A stretch of DNA of 64,000 bases from Hippophae tibetana (GCA_037013495.1 CM072809.1:14646501-14710500); one strand, 5' to 3'; shown: positions 1-13,463, numbered from the stretch's first letter. Program-made: numbers and translations. The notes: generated by a model from the letters alone, not told the origin.

Positions 1-3000
1 ACTTTTAAGTTCCAATACCCGTTGAATATTTATGAGTTAATATTTAAGAAATAAAGTTTGTACTGGGAAATTAATATTAGTCAAAATCAAATACCTCTTT
101 AACTATTAATGAGTTAATACAATTAATCATATTTTTACCACTAAATTATACTCATTATAATCAATTATTATATATAAATAAACTTTTTATCGAACAAGAA
201 ACTCGAACGTAATCAAAAGATAAAATCGGACGTATTAATTAAAAAAAAAAAACTCATTTAAACAATGAAATAAAATAAGTGTTTTATTTTTGCATTCATA
301 TTAGTAAATGTATTAATTACAACCTATTAAATTTTGGTTCCAATACCCTATTCTTCTTCTTCTTCCGTTTTTTTAATAGAAAACTAATCTATATTTTTGG
401 AAATATTTCTTTAGTTATTTTATTATTTAACACTAATCTATATCTTCATTCCTTTTTATCTCTCCAATCTCCATCCACTATCCCATGTTTCCCGATTCTT
501 TTCATCTCAAACTTTCCCTCTCCTCCCACTAATGTTTTACCTCACTCAGACTCAAATTTTGCTGTATGTAGAAAAAAAAGTCATATCTTATAAAAACTAA
601 AAAAATATATTAATATTTTCATTGTTACTTGTTGATATTATTTCATTTTTATAAGAAGAATTTATGTTATTTCATCGTCATAATGGTCAATTGAAAAAAA
701 ATGATTAGTTTTGAACTCTTTAATTTATACAAAAAGAAAAAAAAAATTAAATCTGCATATAAAATACCAATAGTTGATTAAAGCAACTATTATAAATAAT
801 AATGAAATAAATAAAATATAAAACTATAGAAAATATAAGGACTTATTTGTCCGTATAACTTGAAAACGATTCTCAAAAAATATTTTCAAGTCACTGTCAA
901 AAAACAGTTTTTAGTAATTTTAAAAAATATTGCATTGTTTGACCATTATTTTTAAAATTTGTCTTAAAAAAAAAATACCAAAAACATGATTGTAAATGTG
1001 TTTGGTCGGTTGTTCTAAAAAATCGTATACATATGTGATGTTTTTATTTTGAATGTACCAATCTTTAACATCGTTTCACATAGATAATATGTATACATAT
1101 GTGATGTTTTCTCAAACTTTTTAATTTTAAAAAAAGTTTTAATTTAACTATATTTATTAAAATTACTTAAATTAGGACTTACATTTCAAAAATCCATGTA
1201 CTTTTTGTCAAAGAAAATTCATTTTGGTTACCACGCATGTGTTAACACATTGAAAGCTTAGGTATTAAGAATTAATTTAATCACTTATGTTATATTTTGT
1301 GTCTCGTATCAAACAAAATAAATATATTGAATCACGTTAAATTGTACTGTAATAATAATTTTTTATAAATTATATAACAATCTAATAACATCTTTAAACT
1401 TTTAACCAAATTTAATCACGTTAAATTTCATAAAATAACATCTTTAAATTTTTAACAAATTATATAACAATCTAATAACATTTAATATAGTTTTTAGGTT
1501 TAGATATTAAACAAATTTAATTAGTTGACGTTCAAATTAAATTACATTCAACTCGAAGTAAGATGTTAAATATAAAATTTTGATTGAGAATATATATTTT
1601 TATAGTACAATATGAATTGAATATAAAAAAATATTATTTTTTATTTTCTCACCACAAAAATGTAAAATCCTATAGTAGAGTCTAAAATGCAACTTGCATT
1701 CATTACCTAATAGACATAATAATTAAATTGGATTGAAGATATATTTATCATCTCATTATAAAATCATACATATTTGAAGAATTAAAAAAAAAATTGAATT
1801 ATAATATAGATGATTTTTATTGATTCTTGTGATAATTCAATGTATTTTTTATTTTATTAATTTAATTGTTTTTATATTTTTATTTGAATGAATAAAATAT
1901 TAATTTTTTATTATAAAAAATATTTTTATTTTTTATTATATTCTTATGAAAATCCGTAACTACGTTTACTATTATCTTAATATTATTTTTCTTTTAAAAC
2001 TAATAAAATATAAAATCATTTTGTACATCGTATTAATATTTTATGCTTTAAATTCTAAAAACATCAATACCTACTTGAACGTACGATTATTATTGGTTGA
2101 AATATTAACAAATCAATAAAATTGAGATAAATCCACTACTTATTAGTAATTGGAAATTAATTTTAAACATTAAATTTTATTTTAAAAATAGATATTTTAT
2201 TTAGATGAACAAACAAAAGTTAACAAAGTTTAAATTTTTACACAAATATATAATAAGGTATAAATAAAAATTCTTTCACTTTCAAACACAAAATTATTTA
2301 AATCGGGCCGCTTGTATTAGTTAATAAATACTTTTTATTATTATTAAAGTTAATAAATATTTAAAATTAAATTTTTTATTATATTAATATATTTTAACGG
2401 TAAAAATTTATAAAAATAATAATAAAAATATTAATGTTTTAAATTTCAACCATCAAGATAATATAACTAAAAAATTATATACAAAAAGTTATAGCAATGA
2501 TTTTGATACATTGAACCTTTGCCGCGTACTCAAATTTTGAGTTATATAAAGCAAAGCTACCATATTAAATTATTAATAATAAGGAAATTACCTTGTATAC
2601 GGTATTTAAAATAAGGAAAACAATTGACGATTGAGGAAACCTAATAGACGTTAAAATTCAATTTTTTTTTTATTTTTATTTGAAGAATTATAAGACACTA
2701 TACGCAATCTTTTACCTCGATTTCTTATTTCTAATTTTGAATTAAAAATAATATTATATGAATCATATCAATTATTATTAAATAGTTTGTAAGTCTTTTG
2801 ATTTATGATCCATATATGCATTGAATAAAAAATTATATTTTAATCAAATCACACCCACGTGCAAACCCATTTGCCTCTTCAATAAGCGAACACTACGTTT
2901 ACATAAAAACAAGCGCGTACATACAAATGCCATATTGTCGGTATATATAATAAAAAAACAATTACAATATCACATGCGCATGAACATTAATAGTTTAAAA

Positions 3001-3809
3001 ATAACTCTTGGTAAACGAAGATTTATTTTTAAAAAGAAATATTTATATTAATTGGTGAGTTTTCATATATATATTTCTTAAATTAATTTATTTTTATTAT
3101 TTAATTTTTTTAATTAAAAATAATAACATTCAATTTATTAGATATGAAAAAAGGGTCTATGGATATACATTATATGATTATAATAATTTTATATCAAAAT
3201 ATGAATATTTGATAAAGATAAAATTAAAATTTGATATGACATTATTTAAAAAATAATAATTAAGAATAATATTTAAATATGAAGTTATTTAAATACATAT
3301 TTTAATGTTTAATAAAAATTAAAAATCAAGAAAACATTATAATAAAATATTTGCAATTAAAAAACATTAAAACAAATATTTTACATATTTTTTTATATTA
3401 TTTATCACTTATTGTAAGAATTTTTTATTAAATTTATCTCTATATTAAAAACAATTCTTATTTTATTACCAAATACATGAATATCAATAGCTAGTACCCT
3501 AAAAACTCTCTTTAGTGCTTACAAGTTGACTTTGAGTTTTCAACACGCTATCAACATTTTATTTTATATATAAAAAAAAAAATAATGCAACCAACCAGTC
3601 TAATCTGTAAAACCATTTTAGCACAATTATTTATTTTATTTTTTAAGAGGACTTTTTTTTATTCAAGTAGAATTTGAGCATATTATCTTTAATTTACCAC
3701 AAAAATGACTTCTGTCATTGCGTTAGGCAGTGGCAATTTCTACATGGATTATTTCCAACCAAAATAGCATGAAAACTTTATGAAACCCACAAAAGTCTTC
3801 ATTTATTTA
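1..3809. other. AT-rich intergenic DNA, no gene seen
   Basis: Low-complexity, very AT-rich sequence on both strands. The short open frames here (for example near 279-593 and 2821-3051) have no recognisable domain and compositions dictated by A/T runs. A 19 bp direct repeat containing the palindrome ATGTATACAT-like core occurs near 1025 and again near 1091. No continuation exons of the dioxygenase at 3862-4328 could be found on the minus strand. Confidence 0.6.
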
Positions 3810-3861
3810 TCAAAAAATAAAAAAAAGGAAAAAAAAACTAAGTTCATGTAGTAAAGTGTAC

Positions 3862-4328
3862 CTGAAACTCAGAAGATCATCTGGTTGAACTAGAGAGAGT
3901 TGACTCAAAGGAATATTAAGCCCTTCAACCCAGTTGATATTTTTGGGACCCCTCAAGAGGGCAGTTCCAGAAGGGGTAAGAGCAGGAGTGCCATAAAAGT
4001 AAGACAAAGGGCTGGTGAATAGGGCTTGTTTGGATTCAAAAGAAAGAGAAAACAGCTTCTTAGTATGTTCTTGAAGTTGGGTCAAAAGTGTAGAAGGAAT
4101 CCCATGGTTTACCAAACGAAATAGCCCCCAATTCTTACAAGCTTCTCCAAGCGGCTGCTTTTCTAATTGATTTGGATATTTAAGATCTATGATAGGTATT
4201 GGATCCAATTCCAAAGAAATAGAATCATGGACTAACTCAGTGGAATCGGATGAGTCAGTAAATTTATGTTTGGCTTCTTGATTAGTAATCTGTTGGCGAA
4301 ATGGAGGAGGGTAAGAATTAAAGTTCAT
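3862..4328 (-). CDS. Gibberellin 2-oxidase-like 2OG-Fe(II) dioxygenase, exon 1 only
   Basis: The ATG at 4328 opens a reading frame of 155 complete codons that ends at a good splice donor (CAG|GTAC at 3862/3861). The protein shows the N-terminal non-haem dioxygenase domain (DIOX_N): 'PIPIIDLKYPNQLEKQPL' (residues 43-60), then 'ACKNWGLFRLVNHGIPS' (63-79), then 'SYFYGTPALTPSG' (109-121) and 'NINWVEGLNIPLSQLS' (130-145). This pattern resembles plant C20-gibberellin 2-oxidases (the GA2ox8/At5g58660 type), which inactivate gibberellins by 2-beta-hydroxylation in the cytosol. The subclass assignment is from memory of the family. The catalytic HxD...H iron-binding half and RxS motif would be in later exons and are not visible within 3.8 kb downstream. 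The gene is either truncated, or has an intron running past the window edge. Confidence 0.72.
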
Positions 4329-4524
4329 TGTTTTGTGTGTTTCTTCTTTAGGTTCAGATATGGAGGAGAGAGTGTGTCAATACTTAGAGAACCATTCTGT
4401 GTATGTCAGACCAAAATGGGTTTTGTACGCACGAAGAATATGTTCTCTCACATTTGGTTGAAAATGACTAGTGATTGTCTTTGTTTGACGCGTGTGTAAT
4501 TGGTCCCCTTTTTTTTTTCTTTGC

Positions 4525-4532
4525 CTTTTATA
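4525..4532 (-). promoter_or_regulatory. TATA box of the dioxygenase gene
   Basis: On the minus strand the sequence reads CTATAAAAGG, a strong plant TATA element, about 200 bp upstream of the ATG at 4328. This places transcription start near 4495-4500 and gives a 5'UTR of about 170 nt. It supports the idea that exon 1 belongs, or recently belonged, to a real promoter-driven gene. Confidence 0.55.
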
Positions 4533-5215
4533 GCTAATCATCTTTGCGGACCCTAGAAATCTAATTAAAACCGATCCATGGTTTCCGGAAAGTTAAAGAG
4601 CTTTGATAAAATGGTTCCACTGCAGGCGTACGTTATATACTTAATATAGGATGTGTGATTTAATTACATTTATGATGTACTTTTTAATCTGATTAATATT
4701 TGTTACATAGTTTATTATATAATTATATCTCAAATTCTCAATTATTAAAATCATATAAAAGCAAATTAAATAAATTATCATTTATAATCACAAACGTTTA
4801 AGATAAAATAATTATGTGAAATGATTATATATATATATAATTTTTTTTTCTTTTGTAGGTAATGTTTTTTTTAAAGCTTTGTCGGTATTGTCAATATGTG
4901 ACGTTTATAATGAAAAATAATTGGTTTTTTTATGGTATCATTTTTTAAATAATTACCTAAATATATAAAAAAATATAAAATATAGAAGAAATTACATGTA
5001 AAATACATTATTTTTATAAATAAAATTAGACAAAATAAATATATAAATAGAAAACTATTATTATAATTCAATTATAGCATAAAGAATCATCTAATATACT
5101 ACTTCAATATAAATATAATTCTATTTAAATATGTTTAATATTATTAAGATGTTATTTTTTATTATTATAAGTTTTAAATACTTCATTTGGTTCAACCTAA
5201 AAATCTACGAAGGAG
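4533..5215. other. Divergent intergenic region
   Basis: AT-rich spacer between the dioxygenase promoter (minus strand) and the PHF5A promoter (plus strand). No open frame with a recognisable product. Confidence 0.5.
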
Positions 5216-5256
5216 TTGGGCTTGATGTAATTAGGTCCAAATATTTATAAAGCCCA
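5216..5256 (+). promoter_or_regulatory. Site II elements and TATA-like box of PHF5A
   Basis: A TGGGCT motif at 5217-5222 and an inverted copy (AGCCCA, about 5251-5256) flank a TTTATAAAG TATA-like box. Site II (TGGGCY) pairs are characteristic of plant housekeeping promoters. They lie just upstream of the inferred non-coding first exon (about 5275-5438), whose end at 5438 is marked by the donor GCGCAG|GTTAGCC. Confidence 0.5.
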
Positions 5257-5438
5257 ATACATATACTGGCTTGGTTCGACCACTTAGACCGACTCAGGGT
5301 TTGGAATCTTGTGGCGTCCAAACAACTTCGCTCTTTCTCTTTGAGAATCTGCAGCGTGTTTCAAACACTGTCACAGCCTCACGGGGGCACCTTAGGAATT
5401 ACAGCGCTCTCCAAGTCTTAACTTCATTTCCAGCGCAG

Positions 5439-7361
5439 GTTAGCCGATTTCATCCTTTACATCTTGTTCGTCTTGTTTCTGTGAATTTCTTTTTTCATAT
5501 TCTTTAATTTGATCAAGACTTTCGTTTATTTTGTGCGCTTCAAGTTTAGAATTTTATTTATCATCTTCCATTTCTTGTTTTGACTTATTGCTTTGGTATT
5601 TGGTAAATATTTGGAGCTTGACAGATTGATAAGAGTACAAATGTACAATTTATATTATTCGTTGTAAAGTGATGACCGTCTATTAATATACATGCTTATA
5701 AGATGTTTGTGTTAATGCCTGAATGGAAAACAAATTCATAAAGTTATCAAATAATTTTCTTGGGCTTTCTAATAGTGGCATATGGTGAAAGAATGATTGA
5801 ATAAAAATGGAGGCTGGTTAGCCTTGCTGAGAATTTCCTGAATTTGTTATAGAAGAAAGTGGCTTCTTTGGGGTTGTATAAGCTTCCTCTGCGAAAAGCG
5901 CCCTTGGTTTTGAACGGTAAAAAGGTCCAAGAGTGAGATTGATCTATGATATATATATATATATATATATTGGCTGAGTGATTGATCCCTAACTTATATT
6001 ATATGCAGAATGCTATTTTGGAATCATTTATGTGATAGTTTGGTCAATAGGAATGAGATTGGGTATAAAATTATTTTCACACGTTCTTATGCTTGGTTGT
6101 GTTATAGACTAAAAATGGAACGGAAACAATTTCTACAAGAGATAGAATTGTTATTTCATCATCCCCTAATGGAATTGTTATTCCATTCCCATACCCATTG
6201 TATAAATTTTTTATTCCAATTTTACCCTCAAACCTTAAAACCCTCAACTCACAAAACCCTAAAATCTTAAATCTTTTTTTCAATTTTGATTATGAGATAT
6301 TCGGTATTAATTTAGTGGATCAACAATAGGACTTTATTACCATATATTAGTACTTTGGTATTATTTTGCAATAACATGGAAGAAAAAAAATTATCAAATT
6401 TTTTTTTTAAGATTAAATAAAAATTTTAAGTAATAATTTTTAACAAGAAGAAAATAACTATTAAATTACATTATTTAAACTTCAATGAACATAGAGTATT
6501 AAGATTATATACAGTATTTTCCATTTTATTTCAGTTGTAAATCAAATATTACAAGTTTGTAATATTGATTCATTTTTTTATTCTAGTAGTTAAGCCAAAC
6601 ACTTCAATATTTATACTATTTCCTTTACATTAAATTTTATTACCATTATTGTTCCTAATATTTTTTCAATCTGCGAATCAAACTTGATCTTAGTGTCACA
6701 AAAGAGCAGCCTATAATTTTTTACCCTTTATTATGATTTTAAAAAGTGGAGGCAGTTCAAAGACTGTATTTTACTTTTCCATTTGCTATACTGTCGATGC
6801 CAGTTCAAAGGACATTGATCTTGGTTCTATTGGTTCTTATGTGAGTTTTGTTTCTCACTTTTGAGGAACATTACAAAATACATGTTCAATATAACAAACT
6901 TACCTTGTCATGCAAGCTTCTACTTACTCTTGATGTGTTGCATGTCATACTCGTTTTAGTCGTCTCTAGTTTGAAACATTTGATGTGGCATCATGCGGTT
7001 TGCCTATAAGCTATGTCCCATATCTATAATGCATGTTTGTGTCTTGGTTTGACAAATGAAAACATGAAATGATGCTGGATTGGACTTTATATCCTACTTT
7101 GCTGTTTCTAGTCCTGTTTGTGTTTTCCTATTTATGCTTCGCCTTTTCCATATAAATTATTTGATGGATGAGTATTATTAAGCGAAATTGCTACCTATTT
7201 TATTTGATGCAAGTGCAATTATGTGTCACATTGGTTCAGACACAACCTGTTACATGATTATCTGCTCTTCAATATCCCTTATAAGTTGCAGTTTAGCTTC
7301 TTTTTTTATGTGCATGAGCTTCAAAGGGCTAACACTAACATTATCAATCATGCCTATGCAG
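5439..7361 (+). other. 5'UTR intron of PHF5A
   Basis: A roughly 1.9 kb GT-AG interval between the inferred non-coding exon and the PHF5A coding exon. It holds an (AT)n microsatellite at 5949-5970 and T-rich intron-like sequence with no credible open frame. Between about 6030 and 6250, sequence rich in GGAATG/CATTCC-type words in both orientations could be an old MITE, but I could not define its ends. Confidence 0.55.
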
Positions 7362-7398
7362 ATCTCGGTTGTGGAACTAAGAGTTTGGTGTAGAAAGC

Positions 7399-7731
7399 AT
7401 GGCGAAGCATCACCCTGATCTGATTATGTGCAGGAAGCAACCTGGAATTGCCATTGGACGGCTTTGTGAGAAATGTGATGGGAAGTGTGTGATCTGTGAC
7501 TCTTACGTTCGTCCTTGCACTCTTGTACGGGTGTGTGATGAATGCAACTATGGATCCTTTCAAGGTAGGTGTGTGATATGTGGAGGTCTTGGAATTTCTG
7601 ATGCCTACTACTGCAAAGAGTGTACTCAGCAGGAGAAAGATAGAGATGGGTGTCCTAAAATAGTTAACTTGGGGAGTGCAAAAACCGACTTGTTTTACGA
7701 ACGTAAGAAGTATGGTTTCAAGAAAAGATAA
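7399..7731 (+). CDS. PHF5A: PHF5A / Rds3, SF3b spliceosome subunit
   Basis: Complete 110-residue protein, the exact usual length of this extremely conserved family. PHF5A (SF3b14b, yeast Rds3) is a nuclear subunit of the SF3b complex of U2 snRNP, where it helps form the pocket that holds the branch-point adenosine. Thirteen cysteines are visible, mostly as CxxC pairs (23/26, 30/33, 46/49, 58/61, 72/75) that bind zinc in the family's knotted fold. Tyr36, the position where substitution in the human protein gives resistance to SF3b inhibitors, is present. The C-terminus ends in the basic 'KKYGFKKR'. The coding region is one exon. An intron in the 5'UTR is inferred from a donor after 5438 and an acceptor (CTATGCAG) ending at 7361, so exon 2 starts at 7362 with the ATG 37 bases later. 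Confidence 0.97.
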   Translation: MAKHHPDLIMCRKQPGIAIGRLCEKCDGKCVICDSYVRPCTLVRVCDECNYGSFQGRCVICGGLGISDAYYCKECTQQEKDRDGCPKIVNLGSAKTDLFYERKKYGFKKR

Positions 7732-8630
7732 TAGTCATTTGCCAGTGTTATGTTTATTGAGCTGATCTATTCTTATCGTCATGTATTAATACAACTCGAG
7801 AGTGGATTTAAAGATTTTTTTACTGTAGTGGACGTGCTTAGTTTGTGTTTACGGACTTGATGGCTGTTGTTTTGCGGAAATTTTCTAGACAAGTTTGAGG
7901 ATTCTATTATAGCAATTTTGAATTATACCGTTTGTTTGTTGCTTTGGTTTGAAGTAGTATAGTTTAGAAGAAATCGCCTTCAGGAAGTACATTATTAGTA
8001 CACAAATGTGCTTTTAATGAGTGCTATTTTTTTTTTGTCTCCCTCTCTATATTCAAGTATACTTTAGACTAATTTTAAGGGGTGCTGAATAGGGGACATG
8101 ACAAATTGACACCACTATATGGTGCTGTGGGCTTTAAAAATTGACTTGCACTAGGGGGGGAGGAACTATTAATATGATGTGAGACCACATGTTCACACTA
8201 AAGGTTCTTGCTGGCCAGTCGATTAATGATTGTGAGCAATTCCTTGCCGACTTGATTAAATGTTTGACCAAATATGCGTCTTATTACATATTAGGAGATT
8301 TGATGTGGCAGAAAATGACCGACTATAAATTGAGCATGTCAGACTTCTGATCAAATTTCCTCTCAGAGTTTTTCTCTGCTGACAATTTCCTCTTATAGTA
8401 TGCTCATCACTGTATCATACTATTTGACTAAGAACTGTATTATACTATTTGTTTTCAATACCCACCAAAAGATCTATGTATTTCATTTCGATGCTTTTGG
8501 AAGATGTTGACATTTTGAGCAATAGAAAGTTGAAATCTGCCGAATCGTGTTAACGTCATACTACGATATGCTTGGTGGCTGCACTGCAATTTTTGGCGCA
8601 TTACTTAAAGATTTTTTTTTTTTTTTTTTT

Positions 8631-9252
8631 ACATAATTACATGAAGAATTGTTGTGTGCAAAAGTAAAATGAGTTTAGTTGACACTATTTGACTCAACTT
8701 GAATTACTTTTAATTAAGTTAAGATAAACGGTTTGTAAACTAGTTTATTTATTTTTATATAAAAAAATATTATAATTTTATTTATAAACAAAAATATTAA
8801 TATAAATATTAAATTTTTTATATTTTTATAAAATAAAATAAATTTAATTAAGATATTTTATAATGATATTATAATAATTATAAAAATATTTTTTGTAAAG
8901 ATATTTTGTGTAGTAGCTGACTTGTTTATGTATTAGTTGAATTTGAATTCATAATTAAATGGGATAGGCTTTTTTTAATTTATAAACTTATTAAATAAAT
9001 TAAATTAACTGAGATGTTAATTTTTTTACATAATTACATGAAGAATTGTTGGGTGAAAAGTCAAATGAGTTTAGTTCACATTATTTGACTAAACTTAACT
9101 TACTTTTAAATAAGTTAAGATAAACAGTTTTTAAATTAGTTCATTTATTTTTATATAAAATTAAAAATATTAATTTTTTTATATTTTTATAAAATAAAAA
9201 TAATTAATTAAAATATTTTACAATAATATTATAATAATTATTGAAATATTTT
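8631..9252 (+). repeat. Pair of diverged ~230-260 bp direct repeats
   Basis: Two copies begin with the shared words ACATAATTACATGAAGAATT (at 8631 and 9028). They continue in parallel through GAGTTTAGTT, a TTTGACT word, AGTTAAGATAAAC and a long A/T tail ending at about 8892 and 9252. They are separated by about 135 bp. Nothing resembles LTR ends or coding sequence, so I leave the class open. Confidence 0.6.
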
Positions 9253-9726
9253 GACTTTGTTACACAAGTATATACTAGTGCGTCTGTTCTTTTTTTCTTC
9301 GTTTATCTGTTTTCCTTCTCATAACTAGTTATACATCTTATCTTATTCTTGGAAAAGGTATTTTGAATTTTTTTTATAATAGATAATTAATATGAGATAT
9401 CTATTTTAAAAACAAAATAATTTAAAAAAAATATATCATACTATTTATAAAAATTATATTAGTATCTTTTTTAATGAAAATATTTCATCTCAAAGTGTAG
9501 GATGTTTCACTTAATATTTTGTATTTTTAACTATTTTTATCACTTATATTTCTTTCTTTTTATAATATTAATGTATTTTTTAGTGCCAGAGATTCATTAG
9601 TTTTTTTTTAGTTATTGATTAACTCAAGTTTTGATATCATATAAAATTTTGTATAATATATAAATAATATAAAATATTTAATCTTACAAGATTAACCTCA
9701 AAAGAAGGTAAATCTTATACTATTTG

Positions 9727-10185
9727 TTTGAGTATGGTTCACACATGTTAGAATATACGCGTGGATCCAATGTTAACTAATACACGTTTCTTTTACTCTC
9801 CTCAACTCTCAAACGCAGTACCTAACCTTTAAATACTTTATTAGAAAGCACGTTGGTATCATTCAGACTACTAGTCTAGATGATACCACATTACTTTCCT
9901 AAGGCTAGCTAAGAGTCAGGTCTTAAGTTTGAGAGGTGAGAAAGATAAAAGGAATACAAAACCTACAAAATGCTCCAAGGGTCCTCACGCAAATATATCA
10001 ACCCATGTATTAGTTATAGGTAAAAGGGCACCTTTTAGTGTTTGAGCATGACTCACACATGTTAGGATATATGCGTGAGATCCAACCTTGGTTGACACAT
10101 ATTTCTTTCACTCTCCCTATCTCTTGAACTCGATACTTAGTCATTAAGTATCTTATTAGGAAACAAGCTGGTACTATTTAGACAC
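9727..10185 (+). repeat. Pair of diverged ~145 bp direct repeats
   Basis: Copies at about 9727-9870 and 10041-10185 share the order TTTGAG.ATG..TCACACATGTTAG, ATATACGCGTG/ATATGCGTGA, GATCCAA, CACTCTCC-like words and CTTATTAG.AA. They could be the ends or internal parts of an old unclassified element; I found no PBS or polypurine tract between them. Confidence 0.5.
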
Positions 10186-11643
10186 GTTAAATCATGATAT
10201 GTGCGAGTTATGCTTAAACACTATTTATTTATAAAAACTATAATAGTATCTTTTTAATCAATAAACACTATTTTTATTTATACTATGACATTCATCTAAA
10301 GTCAATATTAATCTAATACATACCTAAAATTTATTGGCAAGAAAAGACTAACCATGAATGAGTGAAAAAGAAAGATATAATGCTAAACCTTTTTATAAAG
10401 AGTTTTTTATAACAAGATGATGATGGTGCAACCTTACAAAGTAAAATGACAAGATTTGATCTCATGTGTGTATAAAGAACTTCCTTTACTTAAAAAAAAA
10501 AAGTTATCTCGTCTCCGTCACATTTGGGATACATATCTCATTTAAAATGTTTGTGAAGATATGGCTAAGGATCTCAAATGTAAAATGAAATGAGTTAATT
10601 TAAACGAAGAAGGAAGATTCGTGCTATATTTTTAAATATTAAAAAAAATTGTATTTTATTTTTATGTTATAAAATAAAATAATAGTAAAAGCAAATCAAT
10701 GATAAACATTCTTACCATATCAAAATAAATGTAAATTTTAAACCAATGAATAATAAAAAATAAAATATTAGTACATAAAGAAGAAAATAAAATATATACA
10801 CACTATGTGATCGAGTATGTGTTTGTATACATACATTCATACATATTCATAAAATCTTTATGTTAAACACTTTTTAAAGAATATTGTGATAAGTTAATTC
10901 TAAATAATATTCATATATTATAAAATAATTACACACCTTTAAATTTTTGAAATTTAAATAAATAACACAAATAATTATTGCAAAAGAAAATCCTGAATAT
11001 ATGAAAGGATTAAAAATATAATTTATTGATTATAATAATTATTTTGCATTTATTTTTATGTTTTTCATATAAAGTTATAAATATATCATTAAAAATTAGA
11101 TCTTAAAAAGACAATAAAATTATATTTTATACAAATAAAACTCAATAATATATATTAAAAAACTATGTAACACATATCATACATAAATAGAAAGATGATT
11201 ATGTTAAAACTACTAACAATTTTTTATGAGATTTTTCATTTTACTCATCTTTATTGTATATATTATTTTTAAAAAAATATATAAATATATTTATATAGGG
11301 TAGCCCTATTCCAAACCAACTTTTTCCATTTTCATATAAATATTTTAATTTTTGAAAATATTAAAGTATTAAATTATTAAGTAAAATTTTAAATCAATCT
11401 AATATTAGTCTTTTCTGCTATGAAAATAGAAACGTTTTTATGTATTATATATAAACATATAATTATATTTAAAATAATTTTGGATAAAAATATTTTTATA
11501 TTTTAAAATAAAAACATATATTACTCTGTGTTTTATTTTAAATTTAAAGAAAATAAGCCTTAAATAGAATTTTTTTTATAATATTAAGGAAATTAATTAA
11601 CAATATTTATCATATTAATTTTCAATATACATATTTTAATTAA

Positions 11644-11744
11644 TTATTTACTCATAATTAACCAGCAAAATAGGTATTTCTCTATTTTTTTTGTTTCGTA
11701 TTATTAAAAAAATAATTTAATTATGGTTAATTATGAGTAAATAA
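11644..11744. repeat. Perfect 21 bp inverted repeat
   Basis: TTATTTACTCATAATTAACC(A) at 11644-11664 is the exact reverse complement of 11724-11744, with a 59 nt loop. It could be the relic of a small MITE or simply an extruding palindrome in AT-rich DNA. Confidence 0.75.
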
Positions 11745-13455
11745 TTTGATTAATTTATTTAAATTGAGAAATTTGATTCAATCCATTAAATTCAGATCGA
11801 ATTAAATTGATAAGTTTTATAATTAGATCAAATTCATATTAAAAATTACGCAATCTATTCGGATTTGGATAAGATTAGATTAATAGATTTTATAATATGT
11901 TGTATATAATTTAAAACAAATTATTATTAAATTATAAATAAATAAATATTTTATTTTATAATATATTATATTTAAATACTATGCATACAATAATTATATT
12001 ATATTATTATTTTCGAGTAAAAATAAATATAAATATTTATAATAATTTAATAATTGTATAAATATAAATTTTATTTTTTTAATTTTTTTAATTATGATTA
12101 TAAATAATAATGTTATTTCATAAATAAATTTAAATATGAATATGAATTTATATGATATAAAGAATTTAATTTATTCGGATTTATGTCGATTGAATTTGGT
12201 TATCGAATTCAAATTATTGTCTTGCCACCAATCGGGAATTAGCGCGACGACAAAAAATTAACGCTCTGTGAATGTGAACCGGTGAAGTGAAAAAGTATAG
12301 GCGATAAAGAGATAACGATTACCGCTTTTTAGATGAAGTGCAACCAAGTAGGTGTTTTTCTCTTTAAAATTGTTTTTTGATTATTTTAATTTTTTTTAGT
12401 GACTTCAAATTATTTTATTTTTAATAAATAAATAAATTTATATTATTATATTTAAATAAAATAAAATATATATTATAAAAATTAATTAATTATTTTCATT
12501 TTTTACCAATTTTTTAAATATTATTTTTTAATATAATAATTTTATGGTTACTAATATCTAATATTACACGTACGTCTTTTAATAAAAAATAAACTTAATA
12601 AAATTACGTGAATTTTTTTAAAATTATTTAAAAAATAATAAAAAATAAAATGATAATATCAATTTATAATAATATATCTTATCATATAAATATATATTTT
12701 AATTATTTTAGTATTTTTTTAAGTGTATAATTTAAAAAAATGATTAAAATAATTTATTTAAAAAAAACTTGAATGTAATTCATTTATTTTTAAAATATGA
12801 TTAATTATTGAAGAAAGTTTGGAGAGGGTGTTATTTATTATTTTTAGTATATATTTTTATTAAGACTATTATTTATTTTTTAATTAAGCATTATGGTTTT
12901 ATACTTTTAATAAATAATAATAATATTAAAAATAGTGATTATTATAATAATAATATTTTATTAATAATAATAACGTTAAGAATAATTAATATTAAAAATA
13001 AAATAAAAATTATATATTTTTATTATAAAAACAATAAAATTCATTGTAAAAATACCATGGAATTAAACTAATCATAATATGAAATATGAGATTCACGATG
13101 CTTATAATTAGTTGAATAATTAAATAATAATTATAATGAAGATAATATTTTTTTTATCAAATATAACTATATAAATAATATTAAATCAATCAAAATATAT
13201 GATAAATAAGCTTTTCCTTTTATCATTAAATTGCTTCATTAACTAGTAAAGGAAGTGACAGCGATCTCCGTTGAACTACTCACGACTCACGAGGGACCCC
13301 CAAAGTCGCAGTTGTTGTTGTCTACTTGTCCGGACGTGGGTTCCCACTAATTTAAAATAATAATGAAAGTTTTTAAAGGGAAAATAGTCAACTCTTCGCC
13401 TATCCACCACCGTGTATCCCCATTCTCTCCATAGTCTATCTCCATCCCATGTTCC

Positions 13456-13463
13456 TATAAATA
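13456..13463 (+). promoter_or_regulatory. TATA box of the PSY-like gene
   Basis: TATAAATA lies about 95 bp upstream of the ATG at 13558, at the correct distance for transcription start near 13490 and a short AT-rich 5'UTR. It follows a GC-richer stretch (about 13250-13450) typical of plant core promoters. Confidence 0.65.

Larger units (their letters stand above)
7732..13440. other. Long AT-rich intergenic region
   Basis: It starts with the PHF5A 3'UTR and then has no recognisable gene for about 5.7 kb. It contains two pairs of diverged direct repeats (8631-8892 with 9028-9252; 9727-9870 with 10041-10185), a perfect inverted repeat (11644-11664 with 11724-11744) and a small GC-richer islet at about 12222-12350. 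Confidence 0.55.

Noticed and set aside
12808-13071. 87-codon frame of Ile/Asn/Lys/Tyr
   Set aside because: Low-complexity translation of A/T runs with no domain and no true ATG start.
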